This document shows positions 30,719 through 40,170 of a stretch of DNA of 64,000 nucleotides, one piece after another (position 1 is the first letter of the stretch; each line of letters begins with the position of its first letter). The stretch comes from Hyphococcus sp. Its GTDB lineage: Bacteria; Pseudomonadota; Alphaproteobacteria; Caulobacterales; Parvularculaceae. The notes beneath the pieces were generated by a model. That model was not told where the DNA came from, did no database searches, and saw only the letters and a list, made by a program, of their open reading frames with translations. Both the position numbers and the translations under genes were made by a program. Location of the stretch: the NCBI GenBank assembly GCA_021776415.1, contig JAJFFY010000057.1, forward strand, positions 62,001 through 126,000, given 5' to 3'.

Positions 30719-31348
30719 TCATCGCGCGGGTTGCTCCGTGGCTGCAAGCGCCGCCGCTGCTGCGAGCTTGTGTTTGGCCTGCCAAGGCGGCCCGATTGAT
30801 CGACCCATCGCCAAAAGTAAAGCGTTGATGTCCTCGCAGCCGAGCACCGTTGCCGCGTCGTGAAACACGCGCTCGCGGTCGTACCAAGAAACGGACCAGC
30901 CGCGCGCTTCGGCTGCCGTCGCGAGGGCCTCGCGATACATGACGGTGTCGGCGACGGTCTGCGCGCGGTTGTCCTTGATGCGTTCCTCAACTGTCGGCGG
31001 AAGCTTGGGACATACGCGGATCGCGATGCGCGTAATCGGCATCGGCGCCGCCGCGGCCAGCGCTTCAAGGCTCGCGCGCGCACCGCGCGCTGCGGCAACC
31101 CGCACGCGCTCGACAAGTTCAACTGCCTCGTCGAGCGAAATCTCTCGCGCCCACTGGCTGTTTTTGTAACGACCCACCGCCCACGACCCTTCATGGTGAT
31201 GCGGGTGCGTTGGCAATTCGCTTGTCGTTAGGTCGATGCGGCGGCGATCAAGGAGCTCACCGTCAGACGCGACCGTAACGAGCACCGCCGAGTTGCCATG
31301 TTCGGTAACGCCAACGGTCGCAGTTCGCTGCGTTCGTCCTCTCGCCAC
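30719..31348 (-). CDS. Uncharacterised protein, possible RNase H/actin-like fold N-terminus
   Basis: 209 aa; ATVGVTEHGNSAVLVTVASDGELLDRRRIDL followed by helical SLDEAVELVERVRVAAARGARASLEAL. Confidence 0.6.
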   Translation of the reverse strand: MARGRTQRTATVGVTEHGNSAVLVTVASDGELLDRRRIDLTTSELPTHPHHHEGSWAVGRYKNSQWAREISLDEAVELVERVRVAAARGARASLEALAAAAPMPITRIAIRVCPKLPPTVEERIKDNRAQTVADTVMYREALATAAEARGWSVSWYDRERVFHDAATVLGCEDINALLLAMGRSIGPPWQAKHKLAAAAALAATEQPAR

Positions 31349-31668
31349 GCCTTCCTCCCCTTGGGACTTGTCAGATTCGCGCTTTGGGATTTAGCATAGG
31401 CGAGGAATTCGGTTTAGGAAATATCCGGCATTGGGTGATTGTGTTGAAAAAGTTGGGGGTCAAATTTCGCGGCGCAACAATTTGGCACAAGATTGCTTGG
31501 CAGCGATTCTTTTTGCAACAAATTCAGCGCTGAGATTAATAATGATGACTGAATACATCATCCTTATACGCGCAATTAACCAATTTGCAGTTTTTCAACA
31601 CATCGGGTAGGGGCGGACTTTCGGTTGTATTCGACCTTTGTCCGTTTCTGCCTCTTTGCTCGGCTCTC

Positions 31669-31866
31669 CTAAAACTCAAACCCCAGCGCATCAACTTCCT
31701 TGCGATACCATCGCGCAATCATATCGCGGGTGGCATCGGAATAATGCGTGCGGTAGTCTTTGTCGTCGCGGAAGCCTGAGCGCAGTCTTGGCATTTCCAG
31801 CAAACCGTTAAGCCCGATGGTCTTGCAAACCTTTTCGAGGCCATCGGACTTAACGGTTTTTCTGGG
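31669..31866 (-). pseudogene. Truncated C-terminal remnant of a sulfotransferase-like gene
   Basis: Minus-strand frame (not in the ORF track): PRKTVKSDGLEKVCKTIGLNGLLEMPRLRSGFRDDKDYRTHYSDATRDMIARWYRKEVDALGFEF*, preceded by an in-frame TGA. Confidence 0.6.
31802..31859. repeat. Inverted repeat AAACCGTTAAGCCCGATGG ... CCATCGGACTTAACGGTTT (19-bp arms, one mismatch)
   Basis: Arms 31802-31820 and 31841-31859. Confidence 0.85.
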
Positions 31867-31987
31867 TCAAAAATGCGTGAACACGCAGGGGCTGGAGCCG
31901 ATTGGCGCGATAGGATACGCTCGCCGCCAGCTGCCGCCGTAACGTTCGGTTCCGGCCAGAAAAACCAGCAAACAGGGGCGCGCCGTA

Positions 31988-33211
31988 ATGAATAGAGCAC
32001 TTCTCACCTTCCTTATCATACTGGGCCTGATTATACCGGGCCTGTCGATTTTGGCGCCGGGGCTCGCCGCTGCTGAGCCGTCCGACCGGGCCATAGAGCT
32101 GGCGCGGCAAATGATTATTGTTGACGGGCATATCGATGCGCCCTCGACCATTGCCAATGATGGCGGTGATGTCGCTGCGGGCGACAAGGTCATCGACTTT
32201 GATTATGCGCGCGCCAAAGCTGGCGGGCTCGATGCGCCGTTCATGTCGATCTATGTCGCGGCCGCTTATGAGGGCAAGGGCGGCGCGAGGGCGCGCGCCG
32301 ATATCCTGATCGGTCTGATGGAGGGCGTCGCCGTTCAGCACCCGGACAAGTTTGAGATCGCTTACTCGCCCAAAGACGTGCGCCGCATCGCCGGCGAGGG
32401 CAGGGTCGCCCTGCCGCTGGGGATGGAGAACGGCTCGCCGATTGAAGGCGATCTCGATACGCTGAAACATTTCTACGATCGTGGCATCCGCTACATCACT
32501 CTGGCGCATTCCAAATCCAACCATATTTCAGACTCATCATATGACGAGAACGAGAAATGGGACGGGCTGTCGCCATTCGGTTTTGAGGTCGTCCGTGTCA
32601 TGAATAATCTCGGCATTATGGTCGATGTCAGCCACATCACCGATGCGGCGATCGAAGATGTTTTGTCGGTTGTGCGCGCACCGGTAATCGCATCGCATTC
32701 CTCGCTACGACACTTCACGCCCGGTTTTCAACGCAACCTGTCGGATGAGTTGGTTGTGAAGATTGGCGAGAATGGCGGCGTCATCATGATCAATTACGGA
32801 TCGCCGTTTTTGACCGAGGAAGCCAACATATATTCAGCACCGCGCGATGCGGCGCGCGAAGCGGAAGAGAAAAAAACCGGCCGCGCAATGACGGACAAAG
32901 AGCGCTCCGCTTTCAACGACGCCTGGCGCGAGACCCACCCCTTTCCGTTTGCCGGGCTCGATGATGTCCTCAATCACATTGACCGCGTTGTGGAGCTTGC
33001 CGGCGTCGAGACTGTCGGCATCGGCTCGGACTATGACGGCGTCGGCGATAGCCTGCCTGTGGGCCTCAAAGATGTCTCAAGCTATCCGGTACTGGTCCAG
33101 GGGCTGATCGACCGCGGCTATGACGAGGCGGCGATCGAAAAAATCCTCGGCGGCAACGCGCTCCGGGTCTGGGAAGCGGCGGAAAAGGCGCGCAAACGCC
33201 GCTGGCGGTAG
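31988..33211 (+). CDS. Membrane dipeptidase, peptidase family M19 (paralog 2)
   Basis: IIVDGHIDAPSTI, GIMVDVSHITDAAIEDVLSVVRAPVIASHSSLRHFTPGFQRNLSDEL, VGIGSDYDGVGDSLPVGLKDVSSYP. Confidence 0.92.
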   Translation: MNRALLTFLIILGLIIPGLSILAPGLAAAEPSDRAIELARQMIIVDGHIDAPSTIANDGGDVAAGDKVIDFDYARAKAGGLDAPFMSIYVAAAYEGKGGARARADILIGLMEGVAVQHPDKFEIAYSPKDVRRIAGEGRVALPLGMENGSPIEGDLDTLKHFYDRGIRYITLAHSKSNHISDSSYDENEKWDGLSPFGFEVVRVMNNLGIMVDVSHITDAAIEDVLSVVRAPVIASHSSLRHFTPGFQRNLSDELVVKIGENGGVIMINYGSPFLTEEANIYSAPRDAAREAEEKKTGRAMTDKERSAFNDAWRETHPFPFAGLDDVLNHIDRVVELAGVETVGIGSDYDGVGDSLPVGLKDVSSYPVLVQGLIDRGYDEAAIEKILGGNALRVWEAAEKARKRRWR

Positions 33212-33339
33212 CTTGTCATTCGGTCGGGGCTGAAAAAGATTATTTGATGACCAAACCCGTCCGCATGACGGGAAATGATCAACAAGTGATCTGATTTTTG
33301 CCATTTGCCGGCCCAGTTCAGACCTTAGGCAACTGGGAT

Positions 33340-34272
33340 ATGACCGGCATCGGCCCCATGGAGTGGATAAAACTGGCGATCTATTACGCCAGCTATCTGT
33401 ATTTTATCGCGGCGCCGCTGGCGCTGTGGCTGGTCGTGCGGCGTCGCGGTTTTGCGCGTTATGCATGGGCGGGGTTTGCAACGGCAATTACCCTGCTTGC
33501 CTATGCGCGTTTTGTTGAACCGCGTATCTTGTTGACGGCGGAACATGAGATTGCGCTCGATCGGTGTTTTGAGCGCGCCGGTGCGGTTCGCATCGCAGTC
33601 TTTTCCGACACCCATAACGGGCTATTTGCCAACGCCATGCCGATCCGCCGTATCGCCGCGGCGGTGAATTCGGCGCACCCCGACATGGTGCTCATGTCTG
33701 GCGATTATATTTATTTCCTTCATCCGGATCGCTTTGATGAGACCTTCGCGGCGTTCGCCGATATCAAGGCGCCGGTCTTTGCAGTTCTCGGCAATCACGA
33801 TCTCGGCCTGCCGGGACCGGATTTGAGCGCGCCGTTGAACCAAGCCTTGCCGGCGCTTGGCGTCCGGCTGATCGACAATCAGCCATTAACGCTCTCCAAC
33901 AGCGGCTTTGCGATTGAACTGGTCGGGCTATCGGAGCAATGGGCGGGGCGCCAGAAGCTGTCGCTGCTCGAAGCCCCGTCGCCGCGCCCGCGCATCGTCC
34001 TCACCCATAACCCGGCGACTTTGCATGACTTTCGGCCCGGCATGCATGCCGATTTACTGGTCGGCGGCCACACCCATGGCGGGCAGATCCAATTGCCTGT
34101 TCTGACATGCCTGATGACCGGTGTTTGCGGCGACATTGCTTATGGGTTGCGCGAAGAACATGGCGTGCAGATCTTTACCACCTCCGGCGCCGGCATGGTC
34201 GGTCTGCCAATGCGGTTTCGCGTGCCGCCGCGCGTGGATGTTTTGAATATCTCCTGGCGGCGTTGCGGTTAG
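33340..34272 (+). CDS. Metallophosphoesterase
   Basis: RIAVFSDTHNG, DMVLMSGDYIY, FAVLGNHDLG, LTHNPATL, LLVGGHTHGGQI; N-terminal membrane segments. Confidence 0.92.
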   Translation: MTGIGPMEWIKLAIYYASYLYFIAAPLALWLVVRRRGFARYAWAGFATAITLLAYARFVEPRILLTAEHEIALDRCFERAGAVRIAVFSDTHNGLFANAMPIRRIAAAVNSAHPDMVLMSGDYIYFLHPDRFDETFAAFADIKAPVFAVLGNHDLGLPGPDLSAPLNQALPALGVRLIDNQPLTLSNSGFAIELVGLSEQWAGRQKLSLLEAPSPRPRIVLTHNPATLHDFRPGMHADLLVGGHTHGGQIQLPVLTCLMTGVCGDIAYGLREEHGVQIFTTSGAGMVGLPMRFRVPPRVDVLNISWRRCG

Positions 34273-34374
34273 ACTGCGTTCACTGTCTGTCGAATCGGGG
34301 ACGCAGTCTAGATTGTTTAGTGGTCGCGTGCTCGAACCCAAAAACCGCCCACACTTTTTGTGAACACGCTCTAG
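34270..34374 (-). repeat. RIME-like two-hairpin intergenic element, copy A
   Basis: The reverse complement aligns over its length with copies B and C (AGAGCGTGTTCACAAAAAGTGTGGGCGGTTTTTGGGTTCGAGCACGCGACCACTAAACAATCTAGACTGCGTCCCCGATTCGACAGACAGTGAACGCAGTCTA). Confidence 0.85.
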
Positions 34375-34594
34375 TAGCCGGCATTTAATTCAAATTATTC
34401 TATGATCTTTACCAAGATTAATTCTTGTTATTCTTCGGGCGCGGCGCCATGTTGCACTCAACCGGAAGCTGTTTCAATAAACCAAGTAACAGCGCCGGAA
34501 TTTAATGTGGTCTATCAGTATCGTCAAAATAGACAGGGCGAAGAGGGCCGGAAATAGATTTTGGCTGCTTGCAGATTAGTGTGGAAGTTTCGAG

Positions 34595-34831
34595 ATGGAA
34601 CTGTTGGAAAGGATCAAACGGCATGTCGATGAAATGGGCGTCGGATGCGTGGTGGTCGGCGATCATGTGGCGATCTATCAGACCCGAATAACGCGTCGGG
34701 CGGACGGCGCCCTGCAGCACTCTGAGACAGTTCAGCGCGTCCGCTCAATGCAAGAGGCCTGCAGCGTCCTTGGTTGTGATTGCCGCGGCTGCGATAGAGA
34801 GGATGAGGCGGAAAGTCCGATGATAGATTGA
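34595..34831 (+). CDS. Small hypothetical protein (78 aa)
   Basis: MELLERIKRHVDEMGVGCVVVGDHVAIYQTRITRR; Cys-rich tail CDCRGCDRED; intergenic position only. Confidence 0.4.
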   Translation: MELLERIKRHVDEMGVGCVVVGDHVAIYQTRITRRADGALQHSETVQRVRSMQEACSVLGCDCRGCDREDEAESPMID

Positions 34832-34889
34832 TTGCATGGGCCGCGCAGCCGTTTAAGGTCGCATCAGCGCCGCATCAGGAGAATCGCCC

Positions 34890-35771
34890 ATGCCGTCTTT
34901 AAAAGACAAAACCCTTTTCATCACCGGCGCCAGCCGCGGCATTGGTCTTGCGATCGCCAAGCGGGCGGCGGCGGACGGCGCCAATATCGCTGTCGCGGCG
35001 AAAACCTCAGAACCCCACAAACACCTGCCGGGCACGATTTATACGGCGGCGGAGGAAATTGAGGCCGCCGGCGGCAAGGCGCTGCCGTTGATCGTCGATG
35101 TGCGCAACGAGCAATCCGTCATCGAGGCGGTTGCGAGAACCGCCGAGGAGTTTGGCGGCATCGACATCTGCATCAACAACGCCTCGGCGATCTCGCTCAC
35201 CGGGACCGAGGCGACGCAGATGAAGCGCTATGATCTGATGCACCAGATCAATGGTCGCGGTACTTTTTTGACATCAAAAACCTGCATTCCTTTTCTAAAG
35301 AAGTCCGACAACCCTCATGTATTAAACCTGTCGCCACCGCTCGATATGAGCGCCAAATGGTTCGCCGGTCATGTCGCTTATTCGATGGCGAAGTTTAACA
35401 TGTCCATGTGCACGCTCGGCATGGCGGAAGAATTCAGACATGACGGCATTGCGTTTAACGCCTTGTGGCCGCGCACGGCGATTGCGACCGCGGCGGTCAA
35501 ATTCGCCCTTGGCGGCGACGCATTGGTGAACGCCTCGCGCACGCCGGAAATTATCGCTGACGCCGCGCATATGATTTTTACCAAGCCGGCGCGCGAATGC
35601 ACCGGTAACTTTTTCATCGACGACACGTTGCTTTACGAGAACGGCGTAACCGACTTTGAGAAATACCGGGTCGATGCCTCGAACAAGTTGTTTATCGATT
35701 TCTTCGTGCCCGACGACGCGACCCCGCCGCCGGGCGTGGCTGAGACCCTGACCAACAACATCCTTGGTTGA
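34890..35771 (+). CDS. SDR-family oxidoreductase (HSDL2-like)
   Basis: MPSLKDKTLFITGASRGIGLAIAKRAA, CINNASAISLTGT, LNLSPPLDMSAKWFAGHVAYSMAKF. Confidence 0.9.
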   Translation: MPSLKDKTLFITGASRGIGLAIAKRAAADGANIAVAAKTSEPHKHLPGTIYTAAEEIEAAGGKALPLIVDVRNEQSVIEAVARTAEEFGGIDICINNASAISLTGTEATQMKRYDLMHQINGRGTFLTSKTCIPFLKKSDNPHVLNLSPPLDMSAKWFAGHVAYSMAKFNMSMCTLGMAEEFRHDGIAFNALWPRTAIATAAVKFALGGDALVNASRTPEIIADAAHMIFTKPARECTGNFFIDDTLLYENGVTDFEKYRVDASNKLFIDFFVPDDATPPPGVAETLTNNILG

Positions 35772-35777
35772 GCGCCG

Positions 35778-36617
35778 ATGCGCGTCGCATCTTTGCAGAT
35801 TTACCCGGTCAAGGGCGCGCGCGCCGTCAATTGCGATCAGGCGATAACAAATGCGCGCGGCTTTCACCATGACCGGCGCTGGCTGGCGACCGACGCTGAC
35901 GATAGGTTTCTGACCCAGCGCGAATGCCCTTCATTGGCGCAGTTGATGGCGATCCCCGGTGGGGAGGGCCTGTCTTTGTCGTTCGAGGGTCGCGACGAGT
36001 TTAACGTCGCAACGCCAGAAGATGGCGAGCGGCGTAGCGTTACGATTTGGAACGACCGGGTCGAGGCGTTGCATGCGGGCGTCGCTGCCGATGCCTGGCT
36101 GTCAGATGCGTTGGGCCGCACGGTGCGGTTTTATTTTATGGATGGCGCCGCAATGCGTGACACCTCCGGGCGGTGGGGCGCGCCCGCGCCGGTCAGCTTC
36201 GCTGACGGCTATCCGTTTTTAATCACCACCACGCAGTCATTGGAGGCGTTGAACCAGGAGATCGCCCGCAATGGCGGCGCGCCCGTCGGCATGGAGCGGT
36301 TTCGCCCCAACATCGTCATCGACGCAGATAGGCCGTGGGCGGAGGATTTTTGGAAAGTAATTAAGATCGGCGAGGTCGTGATAGATCTCGTCAAGCCTTG
36401 CGTGCGTTGCGTGGTGACGACAAAAGACCAGGCGACGGGCGAAAGCCTTGGCAAAGAGCCGCTAAGAAGTCTCGGCAAAATCCGCCGCTCCGCCCACCCA
36501 AACCTTTCCGGCGCTCTATTCGGCTGGAATGCGTTCCCGCGCGATGGCGTCGAGATTAAAACTGGCGATGTGGTTGAGATCGTCGAGCACCGTCCTGAGG
36601 GGTGGCCGCTTGGCTAA
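35778..36617 (+). CDS. MOSC domain-containing protein (MOSC N-terminal + MOSC)
   Basis: MRVASLQIYPVKGARAVNCDQA, RFRPNIVIDADRPWAEDFW, KPCVRCVVTTKDQATGE. Confidence 0.9.
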   Translation: MRVASLQIYPVKGARAVNCDQAITNARGFHHDRRWLATDADDRFLTQRECPSLAQLMAIPGGEGLSLSFEGRDEFNVATPEDGERRSVTIWNDRVEALHAGVAADAWLSDALGRTVRFYFMDGAAMRDTSGRWGAPAPVSFADGYPFLITTTQSLEALNQEIARNGGAPVGMERFRPNIVIDADRPWAEDFWKVIKIGEVVIDLVKPCVRCVVTTKDQATGESLGKEPLRSLGKIRRSAHPNLSGALFGWNAFPRDGVEIKTGDVVEIVEHRPEGWPLG

Positions 36618-38110
36618 GATGCCGCTCCTGCCGTTCGCCGCATCAATGCCTCATACCAGGCCGCGGCGCCCGCGAGATTTTCAATCTTCACCCGCTCATC
36701 AGTGCCGTGAATGCGCTGTAAATCATCCGGCGTATAGATGAATGGCGTGAAGCGGTAGTTATCGTCGGCAATGTCTGCATAATGGCGGCTATCCGTACCC
36801 TGAAGGGTGAGCGCCGGGGCGAGAACGATATCGCCGAAGATTGCCGTCGTTGTCGCGGCGATGGCGCGATAACCTTCACCCGATGCTGAAGATTGCGGGC
36901 TCGGCTCGCGCCCGCCGGCGATCTCGACCGTGACCCGGTCGTCATTGATCAGCTTGACCGCTCGGTCGCGCACGGCCTCGACATTATCGCGCGGATGGAT
37001 GCGATAATTGACGATTGCGGTCGCCTGTTGCGGCAGAATGTTGGACTTCTCCCCGCCTTTGATGATGGTCGGCGCCGTCGTCGTGTGCAGCGAGGCGGCC
37101 GTCAGCGCGTCGCTCTTCAGCTGACCCTTCACCAGCGGCCCGGTCAGCCATAGGTTGGTCATGATCAGGCGGCGAGAAAACGGCATCTCGCCGGCGAGCG
37201 CGTGCAAAAACGCAATCACATTATCATCAAGCTTTAAGGGGTAGGGATTGTCAGTCACCGCAAGGACCGCGCGCGCAAGAATGCTGACGGCGGTGTCGGG
37301 CGCCGGGGTTGAGGAGTGACCGCCCTGACCGCGCGCGGTAAAGCGCAGCGTCACCGAGCCCTTCTCGGCGGTGGAGATCAGGGCGACCGGCTTTTCAATC
37401 CCCGGAACAATCCCTTGCGCCAGGCCAGAGCCCTCATCAATAGTCCAGGCGAGGCTGACGCTGCGGGCCTTCAGATGTGCGGCAATCGCGCCGGCGCCTT
37501 TGTCGCCGCCAAGCTCTTCGTCATGGCCGAACAGGAAATAGATGTCGCGCGCCGGCGCGAAGCCTTCGCTTGCAAGCCGTTCGGCTGCTTCCATCAGCGC
37601 GATGAGTTGGCCTTTGTTGTCGAGCGCGCCGCGACCCCAGACCGAGCCATCATGTACGGCGCCGGAAAATGGCGGCCGCGTCCATTCATCTTCCGTACCC
37701 GTCTCAACCGGGACAACATCTAAATGGGCGATAAAGCCGATAGGTTTTTGCGGGCTGGTATTCGCGCCAGTGTCCGCGCCAATGTTCGTGCCTGGCCATT
37801 TATAGATCAGCGAGTACTCGCCGACGATCTCGCGCTCCATCGCCGCATGCGCCGCCGGGTAGGCCTCGCTCAGAAATTTCGCAATCCCGGCAAAAGCCTG
37901 CGCATCGGGTGTTGCTTCAAGACTTTTTGACACCGTCGGTATCCGGATCGCGGTTCCAAGCCGCGCGGCGATAGCCTCGCCGTCATAAGCGGTAAAGTCG
38001 GCGGGCGCGGCAGCCGTTACAGAGCCGCCGCCCATCAGCATGGTGCGCGCAACCATAACCAATAACAGCGCCGCGAGCCCGCCAATGACGACAATCAAGA
38101 AATTTTTCAT
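36614..38110 (-). CDS. M20-family metallopeptidase (PM20D1/carboxypeptidase S-like)
   Basis: GFIAHLDVVPVETGTEDEWTRPPFSGAVHDGSVWGRGALDNKGQLIALMEAAE, GQGGHSSTPAP. Confidence 0.92.
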   Translation of the reverse strand: MKNFLIVVIGGLAALLLVMVARTMLMGGGSVTAAAPADFTAYDGEAIAARLGTAIRIPTVSKSLEATPDAQAFAGIAKFLSEAYPAAHAAMEREIVGEYSLIYKWPGTNIGADTGANTSPQKPIGFIAHLDVVPVETGTEDEWTRPPFSGAVHDGSVWGRGALDNKGQLIALMEAAERLASEGFAPARDIYFLFGHDEELGGDKGAGAIAAHLKARSVSLAWTIDEGSGLAQGIVPGIEKPVALISTAEKGSVTLRFTARGQGGHSSTPAPDTAVSILARAVLAVTDNPYPLKLDDNVIAFLHALAGEMPFSRRLIMTNLWLTGPLVKGQLKSDALTAASLHTTTAPTIIKGGEKSNILPQQATAIVNYRIHPRDNVEAVRDRAVKLINDDRVTVEIAGGREPSPQSSASGEGYRAIAATTTAIFGDIVLAPALTLQGTDSRHYADIADDNYRFTPFIYTPDDLQRIHGTDERVKIENLAGAAAWYEALMRRTAGAAS

Positions 38111-38219
38111 AGCAAAAACCCGCACCCCTATTTGCACCAGATATTAGGCTTCCTTATAGACCGCGCCGCAGCGGCGGTCGAGCTTGCCGCAGGGGCGCAG
38201 ATCGGCGATAGGTAGCGTA

Positions 38220-39161
38220 ATGACAACCTTGCTGTTCTCCCATCCCATCTTTCAGCGCCATGAAGTCCCGCCCGGACATGTGGAACATGCCGGTCGCTAT
38301 GCGGCGGTTGATCAGGTGCTACAGGCAGAGGTGTTTGCAGCGCTGGACCGGCGCGCCCCGCCGATGGCGACGCGCGAACAGATTGAGCTTGTGCACTCTG
38401 AGCAATACCGGCTGGCGATTGAGGAGGCCGCGCCCAAATCCGGGCTCGCACAACTCGACGCCGACACGTTTATGGGACCGTCCTCACTGGAGGCGGCGTT
38501 GCGCGCCGTGGGCGGCGCCTGCGCCGCAGTCGATGCGGTGTTTGCCGGCGAGGTGCAAAACGCTTTCGTTGCATCGCGCCCGCCGGGCCATCATGCCGAG
38601 CCGGAGCGGGCGATGGGGTTTTGCCTGTTCAACACCGCCGCCATCGCCGCCGTCTATGCGCGCACGCACCTTGCAATGCTGGGGGGCGCCAAGCGCGTCG
38701 CCGTGCTCGACTTTGACGTCCATCACGGCAACGGCACGCAAGCTGCGTTCTGGAACGATGAAAATGCGTTCTACGCCTCGTCGCATGAGTGGCCGCAATA
38801 TCCGGGCACCGGCCTCGCGACGGATCGCGGCGCATTCGACAATATCGCCAATACGCCGCTCGCGCCCGGCGAGGGCGGCGAGGCGTTCCGCCGCGCCTGG
38901 GGAGAATAACTTCTGCCGGCGCTGTCCGATTTCGACCCCGATTGCATCATCATTTCCGCCGGATTTGACGCCCATCACGCCGACCCGGTAGGCGGGCTCA
39001 TGCTCCATGAGGACGACTTTACCTGGATCACCGCCGAGATCGCGGCAATTGCGTCAGACAAGGCCTGCGGGCGGCTGGTTTCGGTGCTGGAGGGCGGCTA
39101 TGACCGCTCAGCGCTGGCGGCAAGCGCCGCCGCTCACGTTAAAGCCTTGATAGCGGCTTAA
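38220..39161 (+). pseudogene. Histone deacetylase-family (acetoin utilisation/HDAC-like) gene interrupted by an in-frame TAA
   Basis: SRPPGHHAEPERAMGFCLFN, VAVLDFDVHHGNGTQ up to GEAFRRAWGE-TAA (38907-38909), then the same frame resumes LLPALSDFDPDCIIISAGFDAHHADPVGGLMLHEDDFTWIT...LVSVLEGGYDRSALAASAAAHVKALIAA to TAA at 39161. Confidence 0.85.
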
Positions 39162-39204
39162 AAACTGCGCCATAAAGCGCTCCCACTAGGGCTAGAAAGA
39201 ATTC

Positions 39205-39801
39205 ATGACAGGCCGGATCATTACCGTTCGACACGGGCGCCCAAATCTCTCGCGTGATCTGAAGATCACGTCGGCGGAATATGGCGACTGGTGGGCGCGT
39301 TACGACCGCGCCGGGTTGCACCCTGATGAGCGTCCGCCGCAGGGCCTGATTGATCTGGCGGGTGCGGCGCATACGGTTTTATCCTCAACCCTGCCGCGCT
39401 CGATAGAGACCGCGCAACAGGCGACCGGTGGCGCACGCGAAGTTCCCGCCGATGCAATCTTTGTCGAAGCGCCGCTGCCGCCGCCGCCAGCGCCGTCGTT
39501 TTTGAAACTCAGCCCGGCGGCATGGGGCGTCATCTCGCGCAGCTTCTGGTTTTCAGGCTACGCGCCCGGCGGCATTGAGACCCATTTCGAGGCTTGGGAC
39601 CGTGTACGGAACATCACCGCGCGGCTGTCGCGCCACGCCCATGACGGCGACGTGATGGTATGCGCACACGGCTACCTTAACTGGATGATCGACCGCCGCC
39701 TGCGCCGCGAAGGTTGGCTGCAAACCAGCAGAGCCGGCGGCAACCGCTACTGGTCATGGCGAATTTATGAGACCCCACGCGCGCCGGAGAAGACGGCCTA
39801 G
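39205..39801 (+). CDS. Histidine phosphatase (phosphoglycerate mutase-like) family protein
   Basis: GRIITVRHGRPNLSRD (RHG), HTVLSSTLPRSIETAQQ, VMVCAHGYLNWM. Confidence 0.88.
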   Translation: MTGRIITVRHGRPNLSRDLKITSAEYGDWWARYDRAGLHPDERPPQGLIDLAGAAHTVLSSTLPRSIETAQQATGGAREVPADAIFVEAPLPPPPAPSFLKLSPAAWGVISRSFWFSGYAPGGIETHFEAWDRVRNITARLSRHAHDGDVMVCAHGYLNWMIDRRLRREGWLQTSRAGGNRYWSWRIYETPRAPEKTA

Positions 39802-39837
39802 GGCGCGCGTGAGCTTAGCATAACTTGTTTTGCAGCA

Positions 39838-40170
39838 TTACTTTTGATCGGTTTTTAGAAACGCCGCCAATTTTGTTTGCAAGCTAGAAATCACATCCCG
39901 ATCTGGTTTGTAGAAAACCCAGTTCTTAATCTTCTTCTGTGTCACTAATCCGGCCTCAGCGAGCACTTTCATATGTGTTGTAACGGTTGGCTGAGAAAGG
40001 CCGATCTTTTCGGTGATGAATCCGACGCAGACGCCGTCCTTCACAAGGTCGCCATCTTCCTGAGGCGGAAAATGAGGGCGTGGATTGATTATCCAGCTAA
40101 GGATTATCAGGCGGTTTTCATTCGCCAGCGCTTTAAGCTGTACGATTGTTGACTCAAGGTCGGCAGTCAT
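39838..40170 (-). CDS. ArsR-family transcriptional regulator
   Basis: LKALANENRLIILSWI, IGLSQPTVTTHMKVLAEAGLVTQKKIKNWVFYKPD. Confidence 0.9.
   Translation of the reverse strand: MTADLESTIVQLKALANENRLIILSWIINPRPHFPPQEDGDLVKDGVCVGFITEKIGLSQPTVTTHMKVLAEAGLVTQKKIKNWVFYKPDRDVISSLQTKLAAFLKTDQK

Noticed and set aside
30719-31348. Antiphage defence system
   Set aside because: Single orphan gene with no recognisable defence partner (no helicase, nuclease, TIR or ATPase nearby).
31719-32000. 93-aa minus-strand ORF MLYSLRRAPVCWFFW...
   Set aside because: It is out of frame with the sulfotransferase remnant and overlaps the M19 start; composition looks non-coding.
38907-38909. Frameshift in the HDAC-like gene
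   Set aside because: The downstream half continues in the same frame, so this is a nonsense codon, not an indel.
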